Source of the DNA: Verrucomicrobiaceae bacterium
GTDB taxonomy: Bacteria; Verrucomicrobiota; Verrucomicrobiia; Verrucomicrobiales; Verrucomicrobiaceae
Assembly: GCA_016713035.1 (NCBI GenBank)
Contig: JADJPW010000002.1
Coordinates: 868,001-932,000 of the forward strand
Direction of reading: 5' to 3'
DNA length: 64,000 nt
The first letter of the stretch is position 1, and each line of letters begins with the position of its first letter. The translations under genes and the position numbers were made by a program. This document shows positions 16,735 to 25,863 of the stretch, in pieces. The notes below the pieces were generated by a model. It was not told the DNA's origin. It saw only the letters and a program-made list of their open reading frames with translations, and did not search any database.

Positions 16735-17712
16735 TCACAGGATCAGCATGCAGTCACCATAGCTGAAGAAGCGGTATTTTTCGCGAATGGCCTCTTCGTA
16801 AGCTGCGCGGATGAGCTCGCGGCTGGCGAAGGCGCTGACCAGCATCATGAGACTGGATTTTGGCAGGTGAAAGTTCGTGAGGAGTGCCCCTGCGGCGCGG
16901 AATTGGAAGCCTGGGTAAATGAAAATGTCTGTGCTGCCGCGTGTAGGCACAATCTGGCCGCTATGACCACGAGCGACGGACTCCAGCGTGCGCAGCGAGG
17001 TGGTGCCAACACAGAGGACACGCTGCGCGGACTGGATGCGAGCTGCTGCTGCGGCGCTGATTTCGTACTCCTCACGGTGCATGACGTGATCGGTGACTTT
17101 TTCCGCCTTCACTGGCTGAAAGGTGCCCACTCCGACATGCAGTGTGACGAAGGCATGCGGCACAGAGGCGAGGATCTCTGGCGTGAAGTGAAGGCCGGCG
17201 GTGGGCGCAGCGATGGAGCCGTCATGATGAGAAAAGACTGTCTGGTAGCGCTCTCGGTCTGCGGGCCGGTCATCACGGCCCATGTAGTGTGGGAGCGCTA
17301 GGTGGCCATGTGCGGCCTCATCGACGATCTGATCCCACTCGATGATGCGGTCGCCGTTTTCTGGCAAAACATCGACGACGCGACCGGTGGCGGGCCCGAT
17401 CTGGCAGGTGTGCCCGAGGCGGAATTTTTTACCTGGACGCACCATGCACTGCCAGCGGGTGGAGCAGAGCGCTTTGAGCCGCAGGATTTCATGCCCCTTT
17501 GCGGTAAAAAAGCGGGCGGGGACGACACGAGTGTCATTGAGCACGCAGAGATCGCCAGGACGGAGGAATTGAGCGAAGTCACTGAAGCTGCGGTGCTCCA
17601 TCACCCCGCTGTCGCGGTGGAGCACGAGCATGCGTGAGGCCGAGCGATCCGCTAGCGGCTCACTGGCGATGAGCGCGGGTGGGAGATCGTAGTCAAAGTC
17701 GGCGGTGAGCAT
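16735..17712 (-). CDS. queA: tRNA preQ1(34) S-adenosylmethionine ribosyltransferase-isomerase
   Basis: A 325-residue QueA, which transfers the ribosyl part of SAM to preQ1 in tRNA and makes epoxyqueuosine. Family landmarks are FDYDLPPALIASEPL at the start, DLCVLNDTRVVPARF, the HHDGSIAAPTAGLHFT region, and TNFHLPKSSLMMLVSAF. The ATG at 17712 is preferred because MLTADFDYDLP is the family's usual N-terminus. It is divergent from the oxidoreductase-like gene at 17772. Confidence 0.93.
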   Translation of the reverse strand: MLTADFDYDLPPALIASEPLADRSASRMLVLHRDSGVMEHRSFSDFAQFLRPGDLCVLNDTRVVPARFFTAKGHEILRLKALCSTRWQCMVRPGKKFRLGHTCQIGPATGRVVDVLPENGDRIIEWDQIVDEAAHGHLALPHYMGRDDRPADRERYQTVFSHHDGSIAAPTAGLHFTPEILASVPHAFVTLHVGVGTFQPVKAEKVTDHVMHREEYEISAAAAARIQSAQRVLCVGTTSLRTLESVARGHSGQIVPTRGSTDIFIYPGFQFRAAGALLTNFHLPKSSLMMLVSAFASRELIRAAYEEAIREKYRFFSYGDCMLIL

Positions 17713-17771
17713 GGTGTAGGTGATTTTGTCCTTTGCAAAGCACGGCGGATTTGGCAAACAAGCAGCCTCCT

Positions 17772-18893
17772 ATGTCCAAAAAGATCAATATCGCCGTCGT
17801 CGGCCTCGGTTTCGGGGCAGAATTCATCCCCATCTGGCAGCGTCACCCGCTGACAAACTGCTACGCCATCTGTCAGCGTGATCCGAAGAAGCTCAATGCC
17901 GTGGGAGATGCCTTCGGGGTGGATGTGCGTTACGAGGACTTTAAAAAGCTGCTGAAGGACCCCAATGTGGATGCCGTGCATATCAATTCACCGATCCCAG
18001 ACCATGGCTGGATGAGCATCGAGGCGCTGAAAGCCAGCAAGCACGTGGCCTGCACAGTGCCGATGGCGACGAACATCGCTGACTGCAAAAAAATCGTCGA
18101 GCTGGTGAAGAAAACCGGCCTGAGCTACATGATGATGGAGACGGTGGTGTATGCCCGCGAGTATCTCTTCATGAAAGAGCAGCTCGATCAGGGGAAGCTG
18201 GGTAAGCTGCAATTCGTGCAAGCATCCCACCAGCAGGACATGGATGGCTGGCCGAATTACTGGCCTGGGCTGCCACCGATGTGGTATGCCACGCACTGCG
18301 TGGGACCAGTGGCTGGTTTGATCGGCAAATCGGCGGAATATGTGAGCTGCTTTGGCTCCGGCACTGTGCGCAAAGAGCTGCAAAAGTGCTATGGCAGCCC
18401 CTTCGCCGTGGAGACGGCGCATATTAAATTCAAAGGCACCGATGTGAACGCACGCATCATCCGTAGCCTATTTGATACCGCGCGGCAGTATCGGGAGAGC
18501 ATCGACGTCTATGGCGATAAAGCGACGATCGAGTGGCCACTCATCGAGCATGAGCCACTGGTGATGCACCGTGCAAAGCTGCCCGAGCACAAAATCCCGA
18601 AGCTGGTGAAGGCCCCAGACTTCGCCAAGCGACTCCCGAAGCCGATTCAGCGCTTCACGACCAAAGGCGTGTACGATTTGGCCAAGCAGACGCACCTCAG
18701 CTTCACCCAGGGCAGTGGGCATGGTGGCAGCCATCCGCATCTGGCGCATGAATTCGCCTCCGCACTGACTGAGAAGCGCCAGCCCTTCCCGAACGCCAAA
18801 CAATCGGCGAACTGGACCTGTGTAGGCCTTTGCGCTCATGAATCTGCGCTGGCGGGTGGCAAGATCGTGAAGCTTCCAGCTTTCACGGTTTGA
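17772..18893 (+). CDS. Gfo/Idh/MocA family protein, catalytic lysine motif replaced
   Basis: A 373-residue protein with an N-terminal Rossmann fold (INIAVVGLGFGAEF) and a C-terminal alpha/beta domain typical of Gfo/Idh/MocA sugar oxidoreductases. The conserved EKP motif that carries the catalytic lysine reads TVP (VACTVPMAT), so it may bind NAD(P) and a sugar without normal dehydrogenase chemistry. Paralogues of this family are numerous in Verrucomicrobiota and Planctomycetes. The start at 17772 (MSKKINIAVVG) fits the family. A good terminator follows. Confidence 0.85.
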   Translation: MSKKINIAVVGLGFGAEFIPIWQRHPLTNCYAICQRDPKKLNAVGDAFGVDVRYEDFKKLLKDPNVDAVHINSPIPDHGWMSIEALKASKHVACTVPMATNIADCKKIVELVKKTGLSYMMMETVVYAREYLFMKEQLDQGKLGKLQFVQASHQQDMDGWPNYWPGLPPMWYATHCVGPVAGLIGKSAEYVSCFGSGTVRKELQKCYGSPFAVETAHIKFKGTDVNARIIRSLFDTARQYRESIDVYGDKATIEWPLIEHEPLVMHRAKLPEHKIPKLVKAPDFAKRLPKPIQRFTTKGVYDLAKQTHLSFTQGSGHGGSHPHLAHEFASALTEKRQPFPNAKQSANWTCVGLCAHESALAGGKIVKLPAFTV

Positions 18894-18936
18894 GCTGCGG
18901 CAGGCCGGAACTGCATGCTGGTAGATTTTGCCCCCC

Positions 18937-18976
18937 AAGCGGCATCCTGGAGTCTCCGGGATGCCGCTTTGGTTTT
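18937..18976 (+). terminator. Rho-independent terminator
   Basis: A 14-bp stem (18937-18950 with 18956-18969, one G-T pair) with a 5-base loop is followed by a T-rich run. It lies 44 bases after the Gfo/Idh/MocA gene. Confidence 0.85.
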
Positions 18977-19118
18977 TATAGTCATATTTGAAAAAAATGA
19001 ACCGGGCAGTGATCGCAAAAAACGAGCCTTTTTCTTGTCACTCATGGCTGGGTAGCCTATGAAACGATCCACGGTCACTCATCTGGAACGGGGGTGGCTC
19101 ATCCCTACTCCCTATATC

Positions 19119-21566
19119 ATGAATTTTCGCAGACTTTGTTCCGTGTCACTGGCCTGCTGCCTGCTGCTAGGCAGCAAGGTGCATGCCCAGGGCATCCTCG
19201 ATAGCCTCCAGAGCAGCGTCGTCATCAATGGAGCCACCACCACCATCGACCCAGAGACTGGCATGGTGACCTATACAGGTGCTGTGAGTGTCGAATACGA
19301 TGACATGCAGATGCGGTGCAATAGCGCCAGTTACAATCAAGTCACGGGTGTCGTGCATGCCACTGGTGGTGTGCTCATCTGGAAGGATGGCACCATTTAC
19401 CGCGGAGACTCCATCGACTACAATACGATCACTGGTGTGCTCAGTGGCAGCAATGTGCGCTCCTCGCTACCCGCTGGGCAGGGCTCCTTCTACTACGCGG
19501 CGAAGCGCTTCGAGACCGATACCAAGCTGCTCGATCACTTGGAGGCCGAGGATGTGACTTTTACCATGCATGATCTGGCGGACCCGAACTTCCGCATCCA
19601 GGCCCGGGAGATGAATCTCCAGCCGGAAGACAAAGCCGAACTGCGTGATCTCAAATACTACGGTGGCCGTACCCCGCTGCTATGGCTGCCCTATGTCGGT
19701 CAGTCGATCAATCGTGAAGCGGCATTCCGCTTCGGCCCTGGTTACAACAGCCGCTGGGGTGCCTTCATGCTCACACAATACACGGTGTTTCACGGCACCC
19801 ACACCGAGGCACGCTACAAGCTGGATCTTCGCCATCGTCGTGGGATAGCGGCTGGGGTGGACTTCTTTTCCATGCGTCATACGCCGAATCGGCGTAATTT
19901 CGGCACTCTGAGCCTCTACGCACTCAATGATCGTGAGCCCTCACTCAATGTTTCGGGTGCCCCCAGACAAGTGGTCGATAACACACGCTACAAAATCGGT
20001 TTTCAGCACCGCATCTACCTGCCTGGTCCAGATGTGAGCACTTGGTACATCGACTTCGACATCAATAAGTTCAGCGATGTGCATTTCCTGGAGGATTTCT
20101 TCTTCAATGACTTCCGCACCAATCCAGAGCCGGACAATCAGATCTCCCTCATCAAAACGGATGATCGTTATGTGGCCACGCTCATGACGAGGCTCCAGCT
20201 CAACAAATTCTACCGCAGTGCCGAGCGCCTCCCTGAATTCTCACTCGATACTGTTCGCCGCCCACTCTTTGGCAGTGCCATCCAGTACCAGAGCACCACC
20301 TCTCTCGGCATGTACAATGAAAAGCTCGGGAAGTATGAAGAGGCCGAGCTTCAGCGCTTGGCTGCTTTAGGCATCCTCGGTGCCCCTGCTGTGAATGCAG
20401 ACCCCGCTGGTGCCGCTAGTCTCTATGCTGGCCTTCTTGGCCTGCCTGTGGGCTCGGTCATCACCCCGGCTCAGGTCACGAGTGGTCTGGGTATCCTCAA
20501 TGCACGGCTCGATGAGCCAGGCTTCGCTCGCATGCATTCGTACCATGAGTTCCTTTACCCGAAGACTTACTTTGGATGGCTCAATCTCATTCCGCGCCTC
20601 GGTTTTGGTTTCACCAGCTACCACAGCATCGACGGCAGCCCCACTGGCCTGAAAAACTTCTCTCGTGGCATCCTGCATGCAGGGCTGGAGGCCTCCTTCA
20701 AGCTCACTCGGACATGGAGTGACCTCCGCAGTGAAAAATGGGGCCTCGATGGCCTGCGCCACGTCGTCCGGCCCTACCTAAATTACAGCTATCTCAATGC
20801 ACCAATGGACAAAGGATTGCCCGGCATCGACCGCCTCTCTGCCACCACGCGTCCGCGCTCCATCGATCCCGCACTCTTCACCGCTGTGGATGCCCTGCGC
20901 TCCTGGAATGTCGCCCGCGTCGGTGTCTATAACCTCCTCCAGACACGCCGCGATTATTACACCACAGACGGCTACGGCAGCTTCTCGGGTCTCTCCGATG
21001 ACTCGGCTGGTCGCACCTACACCTGGGCCGGCATGAACACCTATGTCGATCTTTTCGCCAAGGATCCCGAATTCTCACGCAGCGTGTCCAATCTCTACAA
21101 CGAGCTCTTCTGGCGGCCTGTGCCGTGGATCAATGTCACCTCCAATGTGCAGCTCCCGCTCTCTAGTGGCCAGGGCAGCTTCTGGGATGTGAATCACGCC
21201 ATAACCTTCCTCCCCAGCAAAAACCTCTCCTTCCAGATCGGTCATCAATACCTCTCGGATCATCCATTTTTCGCCCAGGATAGTAATCTCTTCTTTTCAC
21301 GTATCCACGCACGTCTCACGGAAAACTGGGGACTCAGCATGAATCACATTTTCGAAGCAGATGACGGCACCATGGAATTCCAGAGTTACAGTCTCACGCG
21401 TGACCTTAGTAGTTGGCTCCTCTCCATCGGGGCACTCGTGCGTGACAACCGCAATGGTTCCAGTGACTTCGGGGTGCTCTTCGGCTTTACGCTCAAAGAA
21501 TTCCCCCAGCTCAATTTCGATCTCGACATCGACCCCAATCCCACTGGGCGCGGTGGCAGTCCCTAA
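19119..21566 (+). CDS. lptD: LPS-assembly protein LptD (OstA/Imp)
   Basis: An 815-residue outer-membrane protein. The ATG at 19119 is followed by a signal peptide ending VHAQG. An OstA-type beta-jellyroll (about 25-150: MVTYTGAVSVEYDDMQMRCNS...) is followed by a segment with TPLLWLPYVGQ, typical of LptD where the barrel starts, and then a long barrel. LptD inserts lipopolysaccharide into the outer leaflet. Its presence implies an LPS-type outer membrane. The sequence is divergent from enterobacterial LptD but domain order and length are normal. It is convergent with acpS with no gap. Confidence 0.82.
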   Translation: MNFRRLCSVSLACCLLLGSKVHAQGILDSLQSSVVINGATTTIDPETGMVTYTGAVSVEYDDMQMRCNSASYNQVTGVVHATGGVLIWKDGTIYRGDSIDYNTITGVLSGSNVRSSLPAGQGSFYYAAKRFETDTKLLDHLEAEDVTFTMHDLADPNFRIQAREMNLQPEDKAELRDLKYYGGRTPLLWLPYVGQSINREAAFRFGPGYNSRWGAFMLTQYTVFHGTHTEARYKLDLRHRRGIAAGVDFFSMRHTPNRRNFGTLSLYALNDREPSLNVSGAPRQVVDNTRYKIGFQHRIYLPGPDVSTWYIDFDINKFSDVHFLEDFFFNDFRTNPEPDNQISLIKTDDRYVATLMTRLQLNKFYRSAERLPEFSLDTVRRPLFGSAIQYQSTTSLGMYNEKLGKYEEAELQRLAALGILGAPAVNADPAGAASLYAGLLGLPVGSVITPAQVTSGLGILNARLDEPGFARMHSYHEFLYPKTYFGWLNLIPRLGFGFTSYHSIDGSPTGLKNFSRGILHAGLEASFKLTRTWSDLRSEKWGLDGLRHVVRPYLNYSYLNAPMDKGLPGIDRLSATTRPRSIDPALFTAVDALRSWNVARVGVYNLLQTRRDYYTTDGYGSFSGLSDDSAGRTYTWAGMNTYVDLFAKDPEFSRSVSNLYNELFWRPVPWINVTSNVQLPLSSGQGSFWDVNHAITFLPSKNLSFQIGHQYLSDHPFFAQDSNLFFSRIHARLTENWGLSMNHIFEADDGTMEFQSYSLTRDLSSWLLSIGALVRDNRNGSSDFGVLFGFTLKEFPQLNFDLDIDPNPTGRGGSP

Positions 21567-21567
21567 G

Positions 21568-21951
21568 TCAGGCACACCGCTCCAAAATCACCTGCGCCAT
21601 CGCGTGGTCCTGAGTGTGGGTGATCGAGAGATGCGCACGCATCCCCTCCGTCAAAAGTGCTGCCTTTCCATGCATGCATAGACTGGGGCGTCCACTCTCC
21701 TCATCACGCAGCACCTCGATGTCTGTCCAGTTCACACCCGCAGCAGACCACAGGCCAGTGCCTAGCGCCTTTGCAGCAGCCTCCTTCGCTGCAAAGCGTG
21801 CCGCAAAGTGCATCGCGGCATCAGCGCAGCGCTCACAGTAAGCAGCCTCCGCAGGCGTGAAGGTGCGTTCCTTGAAGCGCTCGCCATGTCGCTCCAGCAT
21901 GCTGCGGATGCGTGCTACCTCCACCAAATCAATGCCGATACCCGTGATCAT
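21568..21951 (-). CDS. acpS: Holo-[acyl-carrier-protein] synthase
   Basis: A 127-residue AcpS that loads 4'-phosphopantetheine onto acyl carrier protein. The N-terminus GIGIDLVEVARI carries the metal-binding Asp, and FAAKEAAAKALG carries the second motif with Glu; the ending LSITHTQDHAMAQV is typical. It overlaps the pdxJ stop by four bases, the common pdxJ-acpS gene order. Confidence 0.95.
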   Translation of the reverse strand: MITGIGIDLVEVARIRSMLERHGERFKERTFTPAEAAYCERCADAAMHFAARFAAKEAAAKALGTGLWSAAGVNWTDIEVLRDEESGRPSLCMHGKAALLTEGMRAHLSITHTQDHAMAQVILERCA

Positions 21952-22712
21952 GATAGCACTCCACCTTGGTAACTCTGCATTACAAATCGGATCTCACGCA
22001 CAGCAGCCTCCAGGCCGATAAAAATGGCCCGTGAGACGATGTGGTGGCCGATATTCAGCTCATGCAGATGCGGCACCACCCACAGTTCGGGCAGATTCGC
22101 CGTCGTCAGGCCGTGACCCGCATTGATTTGCAGGCCCAATGAATGTCCGAGCCTCGCTGCAGCCACTAACCGCGCCGTCTCAGCAGCACGCAGTGCCCCA
22201 GCATGATTCGCGAAGGTACCCGTATGGAGCTCGATCATCTCCGCGCCCACCTCTGCGCTCGCCCGCACCTGCGCCTCGTCGGGGTCGATAAACATGCTCA
22301 CGCGTGTGCCATTGGCACGCAGCGCTGCCACCGTCGCTCGCAGAGCATCACGCTGGCCAGCCACATCCAGGCCCCCCTCCGTTGTCACCTCCTCCCGACT
22401 TTCTGGCACCATGCAGACGAAATCCGGCCGCACCTTCAGTGCGATGGCTAGGATTTCAGGCGTATTGCCCATCTCCAGATTCAGCTTGGTGCCAATCTCT
22501 CGCCGCAGCAGAAGCACATCCGCATCCTGGATGTGCCGCCGGTCTGCCCGCAGGTGCACCGTGATCGAGTCCGCGCCCGCAGCCTCAGCCACCTGGGCAG
22601 CAGCCAGCACTGAAGGCTCCGCATTCGGAGAATCCAGCATCTGGCGGTAACGCGCCTGACGCAGAGTGACGACGTGGTCGATATTGACACCGAGTAGAAG
22701 GGAATTGGACAT
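21948..22712 (-). CDS. pdxJ: Pyridoxine 5'-phosphate synthase
   Basis: A 254-residue PdxJ, a TIM-barrel enzyme that joins 3-amino-2-oxopropyl phosphate and deoxyxylulose 5-phosphate. The start LLGVNIDHVVTLRQAR, HLRADRRHIQD, LEMGNTPE, CMVPESREEVTTEGGLD and NAGHGL are family hallmarks. It works in the same pathway as pdxA (47.1 kb). It is transcribed before acpS with a four-base overlap. Confidence 0.96.
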   Translation of the reverse strand: MSNSLLLGVNIDHVVTLRQARYRQMLDSPNAEPSVLAAAQVAEAAGADSITVHLRADRRHIQDADVLLLRREIGTKLNLEMGNTPEILAIALKVRPDFVCMVPESREEVTTEGGLDVAGQRDALRATVAALRANGTRVSMFIDPDEAQVRASAEVGAEMIELHTGTFANHAGALRAAETARLVAAARLGHSLGLQINAGHGLTTANLPELWVVPHLHELNIGHHIVSRAIFIGLEAAVREIRFVMQSYQGGVLS

Positions 22713-22861
22713 GGGAGAGATTATTTAAATCATCTCGCGGCCTTCGGTGGAAATTTTTCCGGCAAAATGTAACGTCCCCGCCAATAAACCTAAGCAATAC
22801 ACGTCGCCATTGCCCACGGTCCTGGTCCCACGGCCTACGTGGTGGTCAGGAACTGAAAACT

Positions 22862-22878
22862 CCCCCCCCCAAAAAAAA
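22862..22878. repeat. C9-A8 homopolymer pair abutting a start codon
   Basis: Nine C residues (22862-22870) are followed directly by eight A residues (22871-22878), the last being the A of the ATG of the next gene. The tract occupies the place where a ribosome-binding site would be. Length variation here would alter initiation spacing. Confidence 0.6.
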
Positions 22879-23807
22879 TGAAATCCCTATTCATCACTCT
22901 CCTCCTCCTCGGCGGTGCCTTCTCCGCGTATGACTACTTCCTGGCTCCTCCTGGGCAAAAAATCATCTTCACCGAGCTCAATCCGCCCAAAACCGCCAAA
23001 CCAGCACCCGCTGTCGCTACCACGGACACCCCGCCGACCCCAGCCGAGCCTGCAGCACCTGCTCCCGAACCAGCGAAACCAGCAGAAACAGCCCCCGCAC
23101 CCGCTCCAGTCCCCACCACGCCCGTAGCGACCACAACGCCCTCCGCCCCAGCCGCTCCCAAGGCAGGCTCCATCGAGGCACTCACCAATAACTGGTCCAA
23201 TATCCCTCCTAGCGCCTTCCATACACCGCGTGAGGTCACTTTGAAAAAAGACACCGAATTCAAAATGGCCGCTGGTGCCTCCAAAGTCGCCGCAGGCCGC
23301 AAAGTCTATGCCACCGCCTTCAAAGACGGCCAGCTTGCCCTCATCCCTGCCGTGGGTTCCACCGCCAGCGCCATCGTCCCGCTCGATGACACCGACCTCA
23401 AAGACATCCTCACCGCAGGCTATGAGAAATGGAAGGCCGCCCGTGCCGAATACCTCAAAAAAGTCGCCGAGCAGAAAAAGGCCCTCGCCCCAGTCACCTC
23501 CGCCGCCAATACCAACCGCGTCGAGGCGGATGACGCAGGCCGCCCCGTCCGTGCAGCCGATGGCAGCTACCCACTCCTCCTCACCAGCATCCGCCGCGGC
23601 CAAGTCACCGACATCAAACCCTCCGCCATCATCTCCTGGGGCGAGCCCGTCGTCACCCAAATCCAGGGCAAAACCGGCTACGCCGTCAAAATCAGCTACA
23701 ACGCCGATACCATCTTTGGCCCGCAGGCCGTGGATGCCCAGGCACTCGTCGTGAATGGTCAGGTCCAAGGCTGGTTCTACACTGGCAGTGGTGAGGAAGT
23801 GCCATAA
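22878..23807 (+). CDS. Membrane-anchored or exported protein with Ala/Pro linker, unknown
   Basis: A 309-residue protein with one N-terminal hydrophobic helix (MKSLFITLLLLGGAFSAYDYF), then about 75 residues almost only Pro, Ala, Thr and Glu, then a folded region (about 100-309). The folded part contains LKKDTEFKMAAGASKVAAGRK and a Lys-rich helix. The C-terminus SYNADTIFGPQAVDAQALV is beta-like. No family is recognised. It is divergent from pdxJ (165-base gap) and precedes a small lipoprotein gene. Confidence 0.65.
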   Translation: MKSLFITLLLLGGAFSAYDYFLAPPGQKIIFTELNPPKTAKPAPAVATTDTPPTPAEPAAPAPEPAKPAETAPAPAPVPTTPVATTTPSAPAAPKAGSIEALTNNWSNIPPSAFHTPREVTLKKDTEFKMAAGASKVAAGRKVYATAFKDGQLALIPAVGSTASAIVPLDDTDLKDILTAGYEKWKAARAEYLKKVAEQKKALAPVTSAANTNRVEADDAGRPVRAADGSYPLLLTSIRRGQVTDIKPSAIISWGEPVVTQIQGKTGYAVKISYNADTIFGPQAVDAQALVVNGQVQGWFYTGSGEEVP

Positions 23808-23892
23808 GCGCTTCCCACCTCCCTGATCGGAGGCGTTTACAGAGAATTTTTGCGCGGAACGCCCTGGTATGGTATCAAAGCTCCCCCATTCC

Positions 23893-24123
23893 ATGAGAAC
23901 CCATACCCGCGCCCTGCTGCTGCTCATCCTCACCCCCGCCACCTTGGCGCTGAGTAGCTGCCAACTCATCAATCAGGCGCTGAATCTCGGCATGAAAGCC
24001 TGGCCCTTGCTCATTGATAACAATGGGAAATCAAAACCCATGCCCATCCGCACCGGGCCCGTACTAGAGCATCCCGCCCCACCTCACGTGCAGCCAGAGG
24101 AAACCCAGATGGCCGCACGCTAA
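23893..24123 (+). CDS. Small putative lipoprotein
   Basis: A 76-residue product from ATG 23893, with a signal sequence ending in LALSSC, a plausible lipobox with Cys25. The mature part is short and Pro-rich at its end. The stop is 4 bases before sufS. Function is unknown; tight spacing suggests co-transcription with the SUF genes, perhaps by chance of position. Confidence 0.55.
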   Translation: MRTHTRALLLLILTPATLALSSCQLINQALNLGMKAWPLLIDNNGKSKPMPIRTGPVLEHPAPPHVQPEETQMAAR

Positions 24124-24127
24124 AGAG

Positions 24128-25351
24128 ATGAGTCACGACTGGCAGCGCATACGATCTGACTTCCCCATTCTCCAGCAGCAGGTGAATGGCCACCCACTCG
24201 TCTATCTCGATAGCGCCGCATCCTCGCAAAAGCCACGCCAGGTCATCCACTCGCTCGTTCATTACTACGAGCACGACAACGCCAACGTCCACCGTGCACT
24301 GCATGAGCTGAGCAACCGTGCCACCGACTCCTACGAGTCCGCACGGCGGAAAGTGGCCCGCTTCATCCATGCAGCCAGTGAGGACGAAATCATCTTCACC
24401 CGTGGCACCACCGAAAGCGTCAATCTCATCGCCAACACCTGGTGCATCGCCAATCTACGGCCCGGCGACATCATCCTCACCACCGGCATGGAGCATCACA
24501 GCGGCCTCGTCCCCTGGCAAATGGCCGCCCAGCGCACAGGCGCTACCTTGCAGCACATCCCCGTGCTCGATGATGGCACGCTCGACATGCAGGCCTTTGA
24601 GCAGCTCCTCACACCGCAGGTCCGCCTCCTCGCCCTCGTCCACATCTCCAACTCCCTCGGCACCATCAATCCCGTGCGTGACATGTGCACCCGTGCCCGC
24701 GCCATGGGCGCAGTGACCTATGTGGATGCAGCACAGAGTGCCGGGCACATCCCACTCAGTGTCCAGGACATCGGTTGTGACTTCCTCGCCTTCTCCGGGC
24801 ATAAAATGTGTGCCCCCACAGGCATCGGCGTGCTATACGGACGCTACGCACTCCTCGAATCCATGCCCCCATGGCACGGCGGCGGCGAAATGATCCTCCA
24901 GGTCAAACTCGAAGCCAGCACCTACAAGCCACCACCCGCCAGATTCGAAGCAGGCACTCCAGACATCGCTGGCGTCATCGGCCTCGGAGCCGCCATCGAC
25001 TACCTAGAGGCCATAGGGCTCGAAAACATCGAAAAACACGGTTTGCAGCTCGCAGAGCTCGCAGTGGCCAAACTCAGCGAAATCCCCGGAATCCGCATTT
25101 TAGGGCCCCAGACAGGCCCCAGAGGCTCCCTAGCCGCCTTTCATGCCGAATGGGCACATCCGCATGACATGGTCGAATACGCCAACAGCCACGGCATCGC
25201 CATGCGTGGTGGCCACCACTGCACACAGCCACTCATGCGGCGCTTCAAAGTTCCCGGCACCACCCGCGCCAGTTTTTACCTCTACAACACGCCCGAAGAG
25301 ATCGACCGCCTCGCCGAAGTCCTGCATACCGCGAGAAAATTCTTCTCCTAA
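24128..25351 (+). CDS. sufS: Cysteine desulfurase (SufS, class II)
   Basis: A 407-residue PLP enzyme that takes sulfur from cysteine for Fe-S cluster assembly. YLDSAASSQKP at the start, NVHRALHELS, the PLP lysine in FSGHKMCAPTG (near residue 224) and the catalytic Cys in RGGHHCTQP (near 364) are SufS hallmarks. The scaffold gene sufU follows after 13 bases. No sufBCD genes are in the window. Confidence 0.95.
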   Translation: MSHDWQRIRSDFPILQQQVNGHPLVYLDSAASSQKPRQVIHSLVHYYEHDNANVHRALHELSNRATDSYESARRKVARFIHAASEDEIIFTRGTTESVNLIANTWCIANLRPGDIILTTGMEHHSGLVPWQMAAQRTGATLQHIPVLDDGTLDMQAFEQLLTPQVRLLALVHISNSLGTINPVRDMCTRARAMGAVTYVDAAQSAGHIPLSVQDIGCDFLAFSGHKMCAPTGIGVLYGRYALLESMPPWHGGGEMILQVKLEASTYKPPPARFEAGTPDIAGVIGLGAAIDYLEAIGLENIEKHGLQLAELAVAKLSEIPGIRILGPQTGPRGSLAAFHAEWAHPHDMVEYANSHGIAMRGGHHCTQPLMRRFKVPGTTRASFYLYNTPEEIDRLAEVLHTARKFFS

Positions 25352-25364
25352 CTGCCCCGCTCTC

Positions 25365-25802
25365 ATGTCCCCCGAAGAACTCCGCGACCTCTACCAGTCC
25401 GTCATCCTCGATCACAGCCGCAAACCGCGCAATCAGGGCGAGCTACCACCACCCTGCCTCCACGCCCATGGCGACAACCCGAGCTGCGGCGACGAGATCG
25501 ACCTCTGGGTCCGGCTCGATGACCAAAACCGCATCGCAGACCTCAAATTCACCGGTCAAGGCTGCGCCATCAGCCAAGCCAGCGCCAGCATGATGACCGT
25601 CAAAATGAAAGGCCAAACCACCGCCCAGGCCGCCGCCATGCGTGAGGACTTCCGCCGCATCGTCATGGGTGATGGTAAACCCGCCGATGAAGACTCCCTC
25701 GGTGAGCTCACCCTCCTCGAAGGCGTGCAAAAATTCCCCCAACGCGTCAAATGCGCCATGCTCGCCTGGCGAGCCCTCGAGCAAGCACTGGAAGGCAAAT
25801 AA
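25365..25802 (+). CDS. sufU: SufU-type zinc-dependent sulfurtransferase / scaffold
   Basis: A 145-residue SufU/IscU-fold protein that accepts sulfur from SufS. The three cysteines NPSCGDE, GQGCAIS and VKCAMLAW plus the Asp after the first form the zinc site. The insertion between the second and third Cys, typical of SufU, is present. The start LRDLYQSVILDHSRKPRN is characteristic. It follows sufS directly. Confidence 0.93.
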   Translation: MSPEELRDLYQSVILDHSRKPRNQGELPPPCLHAHGDNPSCGDEIDLWVRLDDQNRIADLKFTGQGCAISQASASMMTVKMKGQTTAQAAAMREDFRRIVMGDGKPADEDSLGELTLLEGVQKFPQRVKCAMLAWRALEQALEGK

Positions 25803-25863
25803 GCAGCCTCCAGCAGATTCCGTAGCAGACGCGGCATTGCCAAGCTGCCATGCGCCGCTATCC

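Noticed and set aside
16132..17301. Long plus-strand open frame (389 codons)
   Set aside because: It is antisense to the unknown exported protein and to queA, which is clearly coding; composition is not protein-like.
22887..23972. Long minus-strand open frame
   Set aside because: It is antisense to the Ala/Pro-linker protein; its Gly/Val/Asp-rich content is typical of a shadow frame.
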